Shown piece after piece: positions 45,032-58,238 of a DNA stretch of 64,000 bases. The stretch is from the NCBI RefSeq assembly GCF_002878395.1, contig NC_061117.1:223825614-223889613 (forward strand). Direction: 5' to 3'. The position numbers were made by a program, and so were the translations under genes. The stretch's first letter is position 1, and every line of letters starts with the position of its first letter. The notes below the pieces were generated by a model that searched no databases, had not been told where the DNA came from, and was given only the letters and a program-made list of their open reading frames with translations. The stretch is from Capsicum annuum. Lineage: Eukaryota; Streptophyta; Magnoliopsida; Solanales; Solanaceae.

Positions 45032-47192
45032 TGTCACGCCCCAAAAAATATCGTGCATATACTAGTTCCTAGTAGTATGGCTCTAGACTAGAAATCATGA
45101 AAAAAAAATTTCTAAGTGTTGGAAGACTTAGGCTCATTCTTAGCTGACAACCTTCGGGATATGACTTTTCAACCTTCCCGATATTCATTTTTAGATTTTC
45201 TTGTTGCGTTGTGATAGGGCAAGGTTGTAGTACGTCTCGGAGGAGTTTCGAAATTTTTAGACGAGCCTAAGGTCGTGTTTGGGTTGGCAAAACAGTAGCT
45301 CTCCGCGATAAGGGGGCACCGCCCCGCTTAGAGAGCCTCTCTAAGCAAGGCGTCGCCCTAGTTAGAAAGCCTCTCAGAGCAGGGCAGCAGTCGCGGGGGT
45401 GCCCAATTTTTAGCTTTCAATCCCCGAACATTTGAGGGTGTTTTAGTCATTTTCCGCTACCCCATCAACTTAAACACGGGATTTAATCCCTCTAGAGCCA
45501 AAATATCACCATATTCATCAAATTTCTCCAAGAAAACTCTCAAGGGTTTCAATCTTAAAACCCATATAACTCAAGATTCGACCGTGGAATTCTGAGATTT
45601 ATCGCATATTTGGAATTCCCAGAACGTAGGCTTCAATACACACCCATCATCTTCGTGATTCGAGGTACGCGAGGTTTTCCTAAACTCTCACAGGCATAGA
45701 AAAATCATGTTTTAGAATGAGGTTTTGAAATTATGTTTATATTCATGAATTCGATGTTTTAACATCATTGTTTTAGTCTTTTGACCTTCCCCAAAATAAT
45801 TTGAGAATATGTATGTATGAAAGCATGTATTTAAGAATGAATTCTTGTTGAGAGCATGACTTTTGATGAATTCCCTCTTATTATGAATTTTCAAAATTTT
45901 TTTCATAGCATATGAATTGTTTTGCAAGGCATTCTTGAAAAGCACTATATGAAATGGTTGAACTCTCGTTATGATTTAAAGGTGGTTTTAAATCACTAAA
46001 GAGGAAATTTAGCATGAATGTTTAATGTTTATAATGCATATAATGAAAGAGTGCATAGATTTGCTAAAGGCACTAGACCACCATATGTTTGATGAAGTTT
46101 TTGCATGATTTTAACTTGAGTTTCAGAACATAAAATCTTCTATATCAGTTGCATGTTTTTGGTGGTCTAAGCTATGCTTTAAATGAAAGATTTAGCTTAA
46201 TGTATTATGGCTCAGAAATCATGACTTGCAAGTGTTGGTATGACGATACCAAACTCAGAAAATGCCATGACAGACACAGACTAATACAGAAATCAGACTT
46301 TGTCAGATTTGCATATTTTAGAACTTCAGAATGATGCATGTTCAAAAAGGCTAAAATAGGGCATAAAGGGAGCTTAGGTGGTTCCCCGAAGAAGGCGTGA
46401 GTTCAGACAACTCTTTGCCCAAAACTGTGATTTGCTGATCCGGGTTTATATATTACACTCGCCTAGAGCCTTGTGGCGTATCAGATTCAGAAACTCCAAC
46501 CCTTGCGGTATACTTGGGTTGGAGGCTTTCCCGCCGAGTCAATGGCGGATTCCATATCGCCCGTGGAATATCAGACTTGTAGGGGATACCACCTAGCTCA
46601 GAAGTAATATACAGATCAGAATTTGAGATTTACAGACAGGTTACATGTTTTGAGAAAGTGCCCATGTGTTTTTCAGAAACTGTTTTATGCATGATGTTTG
46701 ATGAAAATTTGCTCTCATGTATTATATATATGTTCAATTACTCTATTTTGGATTGCTTTGCGTGCCAGTACTTTTGTACTGACCCCCCTCCTTCCAGGTT
46801 CTGACGCACAGTCTAAGGGTCCAGCTACTCAGTAGATATTTTCAGATTGCAGATCGAATCCTACAGTGGTGAGCCTTCTATTATACAGAAGGCCTAGTCA
46901 TGTCAGACTTTTATTATTGGTTATGTTTTGGTCTACTGGGGGCCTTATCCCAGTTTTCAGATAGCTTGTTTAGTTTAGAGTAGAGATTTCGCAGATTGAG
47001 TCAGACATTGTTATTCAGACGCATTTCTTTTTGTTTCAGTATTATGACCATGTTTCCATTTCAGATTTTAAATTTCAGCATTATCTTTTATTTTATGAAT
47101 ATTGTGCATGATTACTAGATATATAAGGGTGTTTCGGGCCATCATGGTTCGGGATGCTCGTCACGGCTAGAGCCCCGATTCGGTTCGTGACA
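45032..47192 (+). mobile_element. 3' LTR of Ty3/gypsy chromovirus
   Basis: It runs from 'tgtcacgccccaaaaaa' to 'attcggttcgtgaca', 2161 bp, and is collinear with the 5' LTR. Differences include point changes, small indels and a short deletion in a GC-rich block near 45390 compared with 38155. Confidence 0.95.
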
Positions 47193-47471
47193 TCCTATCA
47201 CTCTTAGACTTTTTAAAGTGAATTTAATTCCCCCTGAAACTTTATACCCAGTTTTGGCTGCTGGTGGTGTAATACACAGGTCAATCTCGTTTTTACACGT
47301 GTATTAGCGCGTGTAATACACGCGCCATCCTCAGATTTACACGTTTTCAAGTGGGCAGATATATGCCATTAAAATATAACAAAAAAATTAGGGGTAATAG
47401 GACCCCCTTAAAGTTCAGTATGCTCAACTGAAAATACAGTCAAAGTTCAGATATTTTTATGAGTATTATCT
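47193..47471 (+). mobile_element. Mutator-like MITE, right half
   Basis: Counterpart of 37715-37799. It ends '...tttttatgagtattatct' and is followed by the 10-bp repeat 'ctatattaaa'. The first five bases are the duplicated target of the gypsy insertion. With the retroelement removed the MITE would be about 360 bp. Confidence 0.78.
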
Positions 47472-47589
47472 CTATATTAAATATAGCATAAAATCATATC
47501 AATTTATATGTCAGTAGTTGCCCATATGAACTTATATAATCGATGACATAAAATAGCCTGCTCTATTATCAAAGAAATAAGAAAAAAGA

Positions 47590-48130
47590 TGATAACTTGT
47601 CACTAGGATGGGTATGACATGGTATGATACAGTATGTGAAACTTCGATATAATTTTGATAATCGATTTTTAAATATACTATACCATTACCACACCATGTT
47701 AATTTGGTGTGGTTCGATATTTTAATGTTTGATTTTGATATTTTACGGTATGTCAATCAATAATCATAGTTTGTTCAAATTCGACAATATATAGAATATT
47801 ATTCCTTCGATTTTCAAAAGTACGTCTTAATTGTATCGAAATTATACATTACACATGTAGAAATATATATTCAAAAGGAAGGAATATAAACAACTCTATT
47901 TGTTAATCAATTACCCAAAAAAAGACATTACAGTCAAAATAGAGCAGCCAAAGTTACACACCTCGATACGGTATTCTGTATTGCAATATGTCATTTATAA
48001 ATACCAAATATCATACCATATACCAAAAGAATTTAAACTATATACCATATATCATATCAAATATCATAATATTAAAATCACATTATCAAAAATTTTAATT
48101 CGATATATACCGTAGCTTATCGAACCATGT
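47590..48130. other. Region with repeated 'ggtatgata' and 'taccatata' motifs
   Basis: I see no gene. The left part has 'ggtatgacatggtatgata' and 'cgatattttaatg'; the right part has 'taccatatatcatat' and 'ccgtagcttatcgaacc'. It resembles the interiors of the MITEs at 21315 and 27092 and may be a decayed DNA element. Ends are not clear. Confidence 0.35.
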
Positions 48131-48192
48131 TTTAGCACCACATATATACAGGGGCGTGGACACTTTTATCAACTAGACCGTTTCTACATAAA

Positions 48193-49049
48193 GGGTGTGT
48201 TTGGTATGATGGAAAATGTTTTTCTGAAAAATAAGTTGGTTTTCTACTTATTTTCTCATGTTTGGTTGGCGAGTGGAAAATATTTTTTGAAAAATATTTT
48301 ATGGTGTTTGGTTGGTGAGTAGAAAATATTTCTTAGAATTTTTTTTCTAGTGTTTGATTGGTGAGTGAAAAAATATTTTTTAGAAAATACTACTAACTGT
48401 TAACTAGTATATCAGTGTTTCTAACAATTCAACAATTTGTAAGAACTAATTAAGCATAACAAATAATATCAATATTGAATACTAAAATATTACAATCAGT
48501 AAATTTAATCAACTACTAATTAGCAAATATAGGAGATATTTTTCAATATTTTGTTAGGACAATCTCAAGATACTACAATCAATAGAAATACAACGGAATG
48601 ATAAGCTTATTCAATCTTGTGAAACAAGCTATGTCGATGACAAAATGAAATATGCAATTAGCAAAAGTAACATAGGTAAGTCTTTCTCTATACATACTGA
48701 AATAACAATACATTCAATGAACATTGGAAAAGAAAAAGATTCGGGCTTCACTATTTCTTATTTCAAACAATAAAAAATTGAAGCAAAGAACAGTAAAAAA
48801 TATTTTTGAGTAATATGAACTTTTCGAAAAATGTGAATATGAGTGTTGTGTGGTGGGGAAGAGGGGTGAGCGTGGGGGCAGAAGTCACATTTGTCACTTT
48901 CTGAAAAATGACTTTCCTTGACCCATGAAGGAAACATTTTCCCCCAAATGAAGAAAAATGAACTGTTATAGAAAATATTTTCTCAATATTTAATTACAAT
49001 TAAACAAAAAAAAAAAAATTCCAAAAAATATTTTGTACCAAACACACCC
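48193..49049. mobile_element. Non-autonomous DNA transposon (Tourist-like or hAT-like)
   Basis: The left end 'gggtgtgtttggtatgatgg' and right end (reverse complement 'gggtgtgtttggtacaaaat') are inverted repeats continuing through 'aaaatgttttt'/'aaatatttttt'. It is flanked by 'aaa' on both sides, a weak candidate target duplication. Within 48240-48390 the phrase 'gtgtttggttggtgagt' recurs three times. There is no transposase. Length 857 bp. Confidence 0.6.
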
Positions 49050-49534
49050 AAAGTGTCGTGCCCAACTTGAATGGATATGCATTTTCTAGCTTTTTGGAAA
49101 AGCACCACTCACAAAAAAAAGAAAAAAAAAAAAAAAAGATAAAAAGAAAGAAAGGGAGAATCTTAATCTTTCTTTATGATACAATACAATAATTAAAAAG
49201 GTGCATAAAAATATCATAATCAAGTATAGTAAAATGAAATTGGGGTAGTTGAAAAAAAACACAGAGAAAATAAACAAATAAAAACAAGTGGGAAAGTGGG
49301 ATGGATAAGTAGCCCTACTTTTGAAGAAGAGGTCAATTATGCCACTCCCAACGTAAACGCTCCACCAAAAAAGCAATTTGCACCTAAAATATGTTTTTCA
49401 ATATTATTTAGTATTATATATATATATATATTATTTTTTAAATTTCATTCGATATTTGATAACCATGTTGAAATTCGGTTAATTTAAATTTACATTCAAT
49501 AAAAATAGCGCTCTAATCAAAGATTTTTCTGTAC

Positions 49535-49605
49535 CTATAATTCAAACTCAAGACTTCCGATTAAGAGAAGAATAACTCCATCCACTGTACCATATTCGTT
49601 GATGG
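49535..49605 (-). mobile_element. SINE-like fragment (minus)
   Basis: 'ctcaagacttccgattaag' and 'ccatccactgtacca' match the 5' part of the SINE at 26548-26740. Confidence 0.45.
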
Positions 49606-50880
49606 TTTTTATTAAATACATTCTCAATATTTTATAGAATAAAATTATTAATACATAGTAGCAATTTATTAATATTAAAATTTATTATTATATGAACTAG
49701 GATTGATAAAAATGTTGCGGTATGATAAAAAAATAATGAATTAAGTCATATAAAAATAATATTGTAGTGCAAAATTATAGGGTAACTAACACTGCATATA
49801 CAAAAAGAAGCAAAACTACTCTCGAATATAAATACTCTTTTATTGTGAATTAAAATTTGGAGTTTCAAATATTATTAATACGTAAGAAATTACTTTGTTA
49901 AGATGAATTTTAATGTGAATATGGAATATTGGGTGAAAATTACAAGAAAAGGGAAAAATTATAAAATTCTAGTTCAACTACTCCTTTACTGTTTGCTTTT
50001 AGAAAAGAAGATAGTGCTAATTAAATAATGAAAAGGAGGAAATAAATTTCAAATAAAAAAAGTAAGAGAAAAAGAAAAGAAGATTAGGAACTAATCATTT
50101 GATCAAATTTATTTCTAATTATTTTTAATCTTCGATTCTTTTGCAGATATGTAAGGTGAAATTGCGTGTCTGTACTTACTCGATTTTTGTTTTTGTATCC
50201 CGCACTTTATAAAAATTTTAATATATTATATTATACTTTTTGATATTTAAATCTTAATTTTATGATTTTCGATTTACTCTATTGGTTATTAAATCATTGT
50301 TGGTGCATTTAATTTTTTTTATTTACTTCTATAAAATCTGATTTAATCAAGTCAATTTCTCTTTTACGTTATTTTTTTTTGATAAGAATGAAACAAGTTT
50401 TTGGTCAATTACAAATTCCCAAATTGAATAGTAAGCACCTTGCGTTTTCACAATGATAATGAAAGACATAAATGAACAATTCATTATTCAAATGGATTGA
50501 TTTTTATGTACAAATAGAAAAATATCATTATAAAAGATAAGATTACAAATTTGACTGGTTGCAATTTATAATTTTTATTAGAACAATAAGAATATCACAA
50601 ATACTTAAATATCATGAAAAGAAGTTATTTTCATAACCAAGTCGGTAAATTTACTCAATAAAAAAGGTCATTAAACTTTTTTTAATTTTATAAATAAGAT
50701 AATTAAATTAAAATAAATATTTTAAATTAAAAAATCAACTAAAATAAAAATAAATCAATTTTTGGATTTTTTTTTTTTCCAAATTACCTCAATTATTCTA
50801 GCCTTTTCGAGAGAGGAGCCTTGGAAATTTCGTCACCACACAAAAGGAAAGAGATATCTTTGGCTTGTTGTTTTGGTGCA
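49606..50880. other. AT-rich intergenic region
   Basis: I see no gene, RNA gene or clear element in this stretch. The last part (from about 50780) is the distal promoter of the polyubiquitin gene. Confidence 0.5.
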
Positions 50881-50896
50881 CTACACGTCATTATAA

Positions 50897-50902
50897 CACG
50901 TG
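50897..50902 (+). promoter_or_regulatory. G-box (CACGTG) of the polyubiquitin promoter
   Basis: A palindromic CACGTG, within 'aacacgtgtcc', 58 bp upstream of the TATA box. It is a binding site for plant bZIP and bHLH factors by established knowledge; its use here is inference. A related 'acacgtca' lies at 50883. Confidence 0.5.
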
Positions 50903-50959
50903 TCCTCACCTTATTCGTTATCCCTTCAGGCCGTTTCGTCTTGAGTCGGCCATTGCAGC

Positions 50960-50966
50960 TATAAAA
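50960..50966 (+). promoter_or_regulatory. TATA box of the polyubiquitin gene
   Basis: 'tataaaa' is followed about 30 bp later by a pyrimidine/A-rich leader, then the leader exon ending at 51054. Its position relative to the 5' UTR and intron fits well. Confidence 0.7.
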
Positions 50967-51054
50967 CGAACCCTTGATTCCCCCGATTATCCATCTTCAA
51001 TTCAATTATTTTCTTCATAATCTGTCTCAATTGCCTTCAAATTTCTCGTTCAAG

Positions 51055-52799
<1,745 letters not shown>

Positions 52800-52865
52800 G
52801 ATGATGCCTATTTGTTGGTGGTTGTCGTGTTGGTTCTGTTTCGTCGCCCATTGTGGTGGTTATAT

Positions 52866-53050
52866 GTGTTTGCAATGATGGTCTCAAAAGGATCATCCAT
52901 GTCTTTTTATGTTTCTGTTCCCTTGTGTTTCTTTTATATTTGAATAAAGATTGGTCTTTTATTGGTGTCTTGTGTTTGCAATGATCCGTGTTTTTTGTGT
53001 TTCTGTTCCTCTTTGGTTAAAATGTGTGAATGAAGATTTGGTCTTAGTTT
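52866..53050 (+). repeat. 106-bp tandem duplication in the polyubiquitin 3' UTR
   Basis: 'gtgtttgcaatgat' at 52866 recurs at 52972, and 'tgtttctgttcc' and 'gaat(a/g)aagattt/ttggtctt' follow in the same order. The first copy has AATAAA (52943); the second has AATGAA (53029). Confidence 0.75.
52943..52948 (+). terminator. Polyadenylation signal AATAAA
   Basis: A perfect AATAAA lies 144 bp after the polyubiquitin stop codon, with T/G-rich sequence around it. Confidence 0.6.
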
Positions 53051-53185
53051 CTCTTCATATGGCAGTTGACGAGTTTTTTCGTTCAATATAGCACTTCTGC
53101 AATTGCTATTACGGCTTATGGAGCTCATATTATGGTTGCCATCCCTAAGGAAATTGTATGAGTGTGGACAACTTTTCTGTTTCAT

Positions 53186-54640
53186 TGCCCCTTTGCCTCC
53201 TCATCGAGGGAAGGCCAACTCATTTTGAAAATTTTGGGAAGAAAAACATGATACAACTGTGTGTGTGGTGATTTATTTTGTTAAAACTCCCATCTTGTTC
53301 TTCCCTCCCTCTTGTCCATACAATTAGACCCGAGAAGGTCTTCGGATATATATAAGCAACAAGTTTCACTTCTACTAACAAGTGGTACGTATAAATTTCT
53401 AACGGCAACAATGACAAATCACTTCTTTAGTAATAATCAACCAGCTCGTGCATGATAAATGATCTGGATTTGGGCGGCGTCATGGATTTGGGCGGCGTCA
53501 TGAATCAAAATAATCTGGATCCCTGAATCTGGGCCAAGAATCTAAGGCATCATCTTTATATGGATGGATGGGTGTTGATGAATCAAATTGATTTGAATCT
53601 GAGGTGGATGGGTGTTGATGAAAAATTGATTTGAATCTGAGGCAGCAGCAGCTGTACAGGTCTCATATGATTTGTATTTGGATGGAAATTAATGAATCAA
53701 AATATCAGAATCTGAACAAAGAACCTAGCACGAAATGTAAGATGATTCAACTAATGGAACTTATGACAGTAATCTCAGATTATGCCTGGATGACAACCAA
53801 CTAATGGAGAGCTGCAAATGCCTGCTTGGTTGAAGGAGCACGAGCCTTCCCCATCTCTTTTCCTTCGCATAGGGATTCCATTTTCAAGATTCTACCTACT
53901 ATATAATGTTAACATCGGATATTTACTGGTATAGCTGTCGTGATTGTGTATTATCAGGAAGCTTTTGGATTGTTCTCCTCTGATGTGTGTTGTTCGGGAG
54001 CTCATGGGACGACTCTTCTCTCCTATCCTTTTTCCAGCAAGTTACAAGGACCAACCAACTGCACGTGTGCTAGATGTACATGGTTGTGACAAGTGACACT
54101 GAAGTTCAGGTGACATTCATTCTAATGTCTAGGCAGTTTACTCTCGTCTGATTTAGCTGTTTCAACTGCAGGTTTGAATGCTTATTTTATTTAAGTCGAA
54201 TTGATTCACTGTGCCTACCTATCTTCAATCACCCAGGAATGTTCACTTGGCCGCCTACCAATGATGCCTTTCACTTTCATACAGTTCCTCGCGCATGGAA
54301 GGACTTCAACTTAGAAAGTCAGGATAAGAAAGGATAAAGGATGGTCATAGTAGTTGCCTTTTTTTGTTGCAGAAATCATTATTAGGAAGCATGCTTTACT
54401 CCAAGTTGTTGCTTTATGTCTGTCCATTGATGATTAGGGGGTCTCTGAAGGTACTAGTCTATCTAGTTGAGTTTGGTTTCCTATTTTTTTGCTTATTGTG
54501 CTAGAGGGTGGTGCACCGCGTTTTGTCAGTCCATTGATGACAAGGGGCTATTAGTCTAGCTTGAGTTTTGTTTGATATTTTTTTGCTTATTATTGAGGTA
54601 GAATTTTGTTCCGGTGAACTCAGTATTCACTACGTGCTCA
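53186..54640. other. Intergenic, no gene seen
   Basis: It includes a perfect 18-bp repeat 'ggatttgggcggcgtcat' (53464 and 53484) and diverged copies of 'gatttgaatctgaggtgg' between 53580 and 53645. No sustained coding frame. Confidence 0.5.
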
Positions 54641-54746
54641 TTCTTTGTGTCAAATAAGGAAGGTAATGAATAGAAGCCCTTTTAGGGGGGGCAACATGTT
54701 CTGCAGTATCGCAGCTGTTGGGTGTCTACTGTTTGTATGCTTTCAG

Positions 54747-55660
54747 AGACTAAAAAGAGAGTTCTTTGTATCGTTGATGCAACGCCTAGCTCTACAATTT
54801 GGGTTTCGAAGAAACAGAAGTTGTTCCACTTCAACTGAACATTTGGTGGCTATTCTTCAGCAGGGACTTGAAGTTATTAGTACTCATCGAGAAAGTACAT
54901 CTTTGAGGCGCTCCTCAGTCAGATTTGCTTGCAACGCTGCTGATATTAGTGCAAGAGCTTAGAGATTGTCTGAAATCACGCAACTCAACCGTTTGTATGT
55001 TTTGTTTGTTCTCGAAACCTGCTAATTTTCATTATTTCCTCATCTGTTTGACATGCTTTGCAGCCAATGCAGATTCAGCAATACAAACATGAACGAGAAT
55101 GCAATGCTATAATCAGACAAACACGTGAAGATAAGTTCATTCGCCTTGAGAATTATATGGGTGGAGTTTTACCAAAGGAAAGTTCATCGAGGATGAGTTG
55201 TTGGCACTGATTCATGAGCACAAAGCCTAACTCTGACCTTAAAATGTCTTCCGGAATATTTATATTTCCCCTAATCAATGTTGCATTTGTTATTTGCTGC
55301 AGATTCTGAAGACAAAGTATGAGAATCATCCTGAAGTTTTTAGTGAGAGACTTGAACTAAGAGCAGCTCAAGAGGAGCTAGAGAGATATAGTAACTTCTT
55401 TGACTTAGGTGAGAGGGATGTTTTGCTGGAAGAGATTCAGAAACTGAGGAGCCAATTACCGTTTTATCTGGACTTTTCACCAAAATCATCCTGGAAAGAA
55501 AATTCTCTTCTACAGTTGACTTATCCATGTAGCCCAGTGTGCCTCCAAACTATATCCACAATTCCAGAGTCCCAATGAGGAGAGTTCTTAACAAAGTTTG
55601 GGAAGGGAGAGAATTCAATAGACTGAACAGGTTAAGTGGATTTCTCTGGTAACGACACCT
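54747..55660 (+). pseudogene. KIN-12 type kinesin fragment (phragmoplast kinesin-like)
   Basis: KIN-12 kinesins position the phragmoplast and division plane in plants. Three exon-like pieces keep splice acceptors. 54747-54960 has GFRRNRSCSTSTEHL and STSLRRSSVRF. 55064-55229 has [11 protein letters not shown] and [13 protein letters not shown], then a frame break near 55180. 55303-55660 has KYENHPEV, FFDLGERDVLLEEI, LRSQL.FYLD and SLLQLTYPC; a stop and shift follow at 55574, with further match to about 55655. The pieces lie in the order found in the stalk region of the family. The motor domain and C-terminus are absent, as are one or more exons between the first two pieces. Retained introns argue for a genomic duplication, not a retrocopy. 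It is a relic, not a functional gene. Confidence 0.72.
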
Positions 55661-55749
55661 TGTCTGGAAAACGAAACAAGAAGTAGTCTATGCTCTAATT
55701 AACATCTCAGCGTGGATCAGTACTTGGTTATTACAGTTGAATCGCGTCT

Positions 55750-56090
55750 ACACTCTGGCCTGCAGCACTTGGAAGGAATCAACGCGGCACCTGGTATTCC
55801 ATCTCTGTAGTGGCGTTTTGATTTGTGTCTAGACCCTAACTGACTGAAGGTTGGAAATTTCAGCACGACTGACGGCATCAACATCAAGATTCAGCACAAG
55901 GTGGGAATCTACCAGACCTGTGCTCTTTACTGGCAAGCCGCTTGAGGATGACCGCATCCGTGTGGAAGGTGATCACCTTCACCTTGGCCTATGCCTCGAT
56001 GGTGGAATGTGATTTTCTTGAGGACATAGATGTTTCGTGAAGACCATTAGTTTATCTCTGCAGTGAAGCAGCTGAAAATGGAAGGATGTA
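55750..56090 (+). pseudogene. Decayed ubiquitin unit(s)
   Basis: Base-level similarity to the polyubiquitin coding sequence: 'tggcaagccgcttgaggatg' at 55931 (functional gene: 'tggcaagcagctcgaggatg'), 'atcaccttcaccttggcct' at 55968, and 'cagtgaagcagctgaaaatg' at 56061. Before this, 'ctctgtagtggcgttttgatttgtgtc' (split here only by eye) fits the join between two units. There are many stops and indels, and no open frame. The repeat starts about 3 kb downstream of the functional gene, on the same strand, and directly follows the kinesin relic. Confidence 0.7.
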
Positions 56091-58238
56091 GAAGAAAAAA
56101 CGCTATGTTACGTCTGTTCTCTTCTTTGGTATCAACTCTGCTGGGCTTCTGGCAATCGTGCCTAGTACATTCCTGGCTTTGTTACTTCGCAGTCCAGCTT
56201 AAGATTTATTCAGTAACGCCTTGGAGCTCCTAGCTTTGCATTTTCAAGTCTTCCTGCTGCTGGAACCATTGATCTACTGTCTCAAAAAAGCTACTTCATG
56301 ACCCCGCGTGTGAAGTTTACATGAATTTGTGATCAATCGTGCAAGGCACACTTTACGAACTAGAAGTGCAGCAAGAGAACTATAAGAAATTTACTAGTCT
56401 TTCAGTAGCAAGTACGAGGCAATTTAATATGGCACTGTTCACAGTTTTTTCTTGGGATATAGGGTGCATTTCGGACTACCTTGATCTGAATGGGAACTCC
56501 AAATGAGAATTTCTGAATCTTGACGAGAAAACTTTAGCAGAACCTGGCTGATGGTGTTTATCCCAGATTGGAGCCTGCAGATGATTTCAGATTTTTCTAG
56601 GAAGCAGAGTTCTATGCAATTATTGTTGGGAGTGTTGATCATCTATTGAGGTGCAGCATGCCAGAGGATGCCCCAACAGTTGGAGACAAAACAGTTTTAA
56701 CTGTTCTTTTTCCTCTATCCTTCTAATATTAGTTCCATGTCCAAAAATGCAGGAGTGGGTCGATGCCAAGTGCATTTCTTGCAGAAGATCTCGTGGATTG
56801 ATCCAGCATTCAATCAGAGATCTTTCCTTGACATGGATCCTCCCAGCAAACACTACTCAAGTCAGCACACTATTAATCGAAAAAGGATCCTCTCCTCTGA
56901 CGATACATTCCCTATTGTTTTGTTTAATTATTATTTTTAACATAATAAAGAAGGGAGAATTGAGATTTCCTTTTCTTTATTTTATTTTTAAAATAGAAAA
57001 ATGTTAATTAATATTGAGGAGCTGTAAAAAGTTGAGAAAGATGGCTACACATATTTCATAGAACATTTGCTAAAGTGCTTGATAGTAAATTTGTGATAGA
57101 TACACATTTTTTGTACTCAAATTTATTTTATTTATATTTAAATTAGTTTGAAAAAATCTTTTGCAAATAATCTTTATACTTCTTTTCTTTAATTTCTTAA
57201 AAATATAGTAATAAAATTTACTCATGCTTTATTCTTGTCACACTTTACTACATACATTTTATCCTCTTTAAATCTCATTATGTCATGTATCCTCTTTAAA
57301 TCTCATTGTCATTTTACCCTCTTTAAACATCAATGTACATTAAAATCACGATTGAAGCAGCTAAAGTATAAATCAGTCAATTTTTATTTAATTTTTTGTT
57401 AATTATTGTTATTTACAGTACTTTTTATTTCATTTTCAAATAATATATGTTGTTTTATATCTTTTTTATCTCGTCCCAATTTATGTGGCACTAATATAAT
57501 TTTGATCGTCCATCAAATATTTTATGTTGACATATCATTTTGTTATTCTTATTTTTCTAATACATAAATGACTTATAATAAGAAGTGATATAGTAAAATC
57601 ATCTTTCGAAAGACGAAAATTTAAATTAAAATATTAAGAGTTAATTTTGAATTTTTGTCTATTTTATTTTTCATTAAATATTATTTATTTTCTTAATACC
57701 TAGATGACTCATAATAATTAATTAAGAGCGATTGATTATGTTATTACTATAAAAATTAATATAATGTTATCATATCCAATAGTAATCATCGACAATTCAC
57801 CGGAATAGTATATTAATTAAATACGGGATGCTATATTTGCATATCCAAAATATGATATTATTAAACATTATTGGATAGTGCATTATATTTATCTTTCACA
57901 ATAATAAAATTTTACTATATATTTTTATTTATTTCTTTTTAACTTGATACGTATTGACCCAACACAAATTCTAAGAAAATATTCATTAGAAATTTATTTT
58001 ATTAAATTAAATTTATTAATTTTGTACTTTAAAAATTTAAAGTTAAGTTTAAATATTAGTATTTCTATATAAGAAAAAAATAATTTTAAAATTTAAATTT
58101 ACTAAAATAGATAGATAAATAAAAAGATTAATTTCTATATAAAAATTAATTAAAATAATAAAATTGATTTAATTTAAATATTTAGTTTCAATTAATTAAG
58201 ATAATTTTTTATTTTGTCATGGTTTATGCTGCACCGAT
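56091..58238. other. Intergenic, no supported gene
   Basis: From 56640 to 56870 there is a stretch of more balanced base composition with short overlapping frames on both strands that I cannot assign. After 56950 the sequence is strongly AT-rich, with copies of a dispersed repeat ('taattaattaagagcgat' near 57715) and SINE-like tails near 57250. Confidence 0.5.

Noticed and set aside
56620..57007. Overlapping frames on both strands with balanced composition
   Set aside because: No domain was recognisable on either strand, and no splice model or start context makes one frame better than the other.
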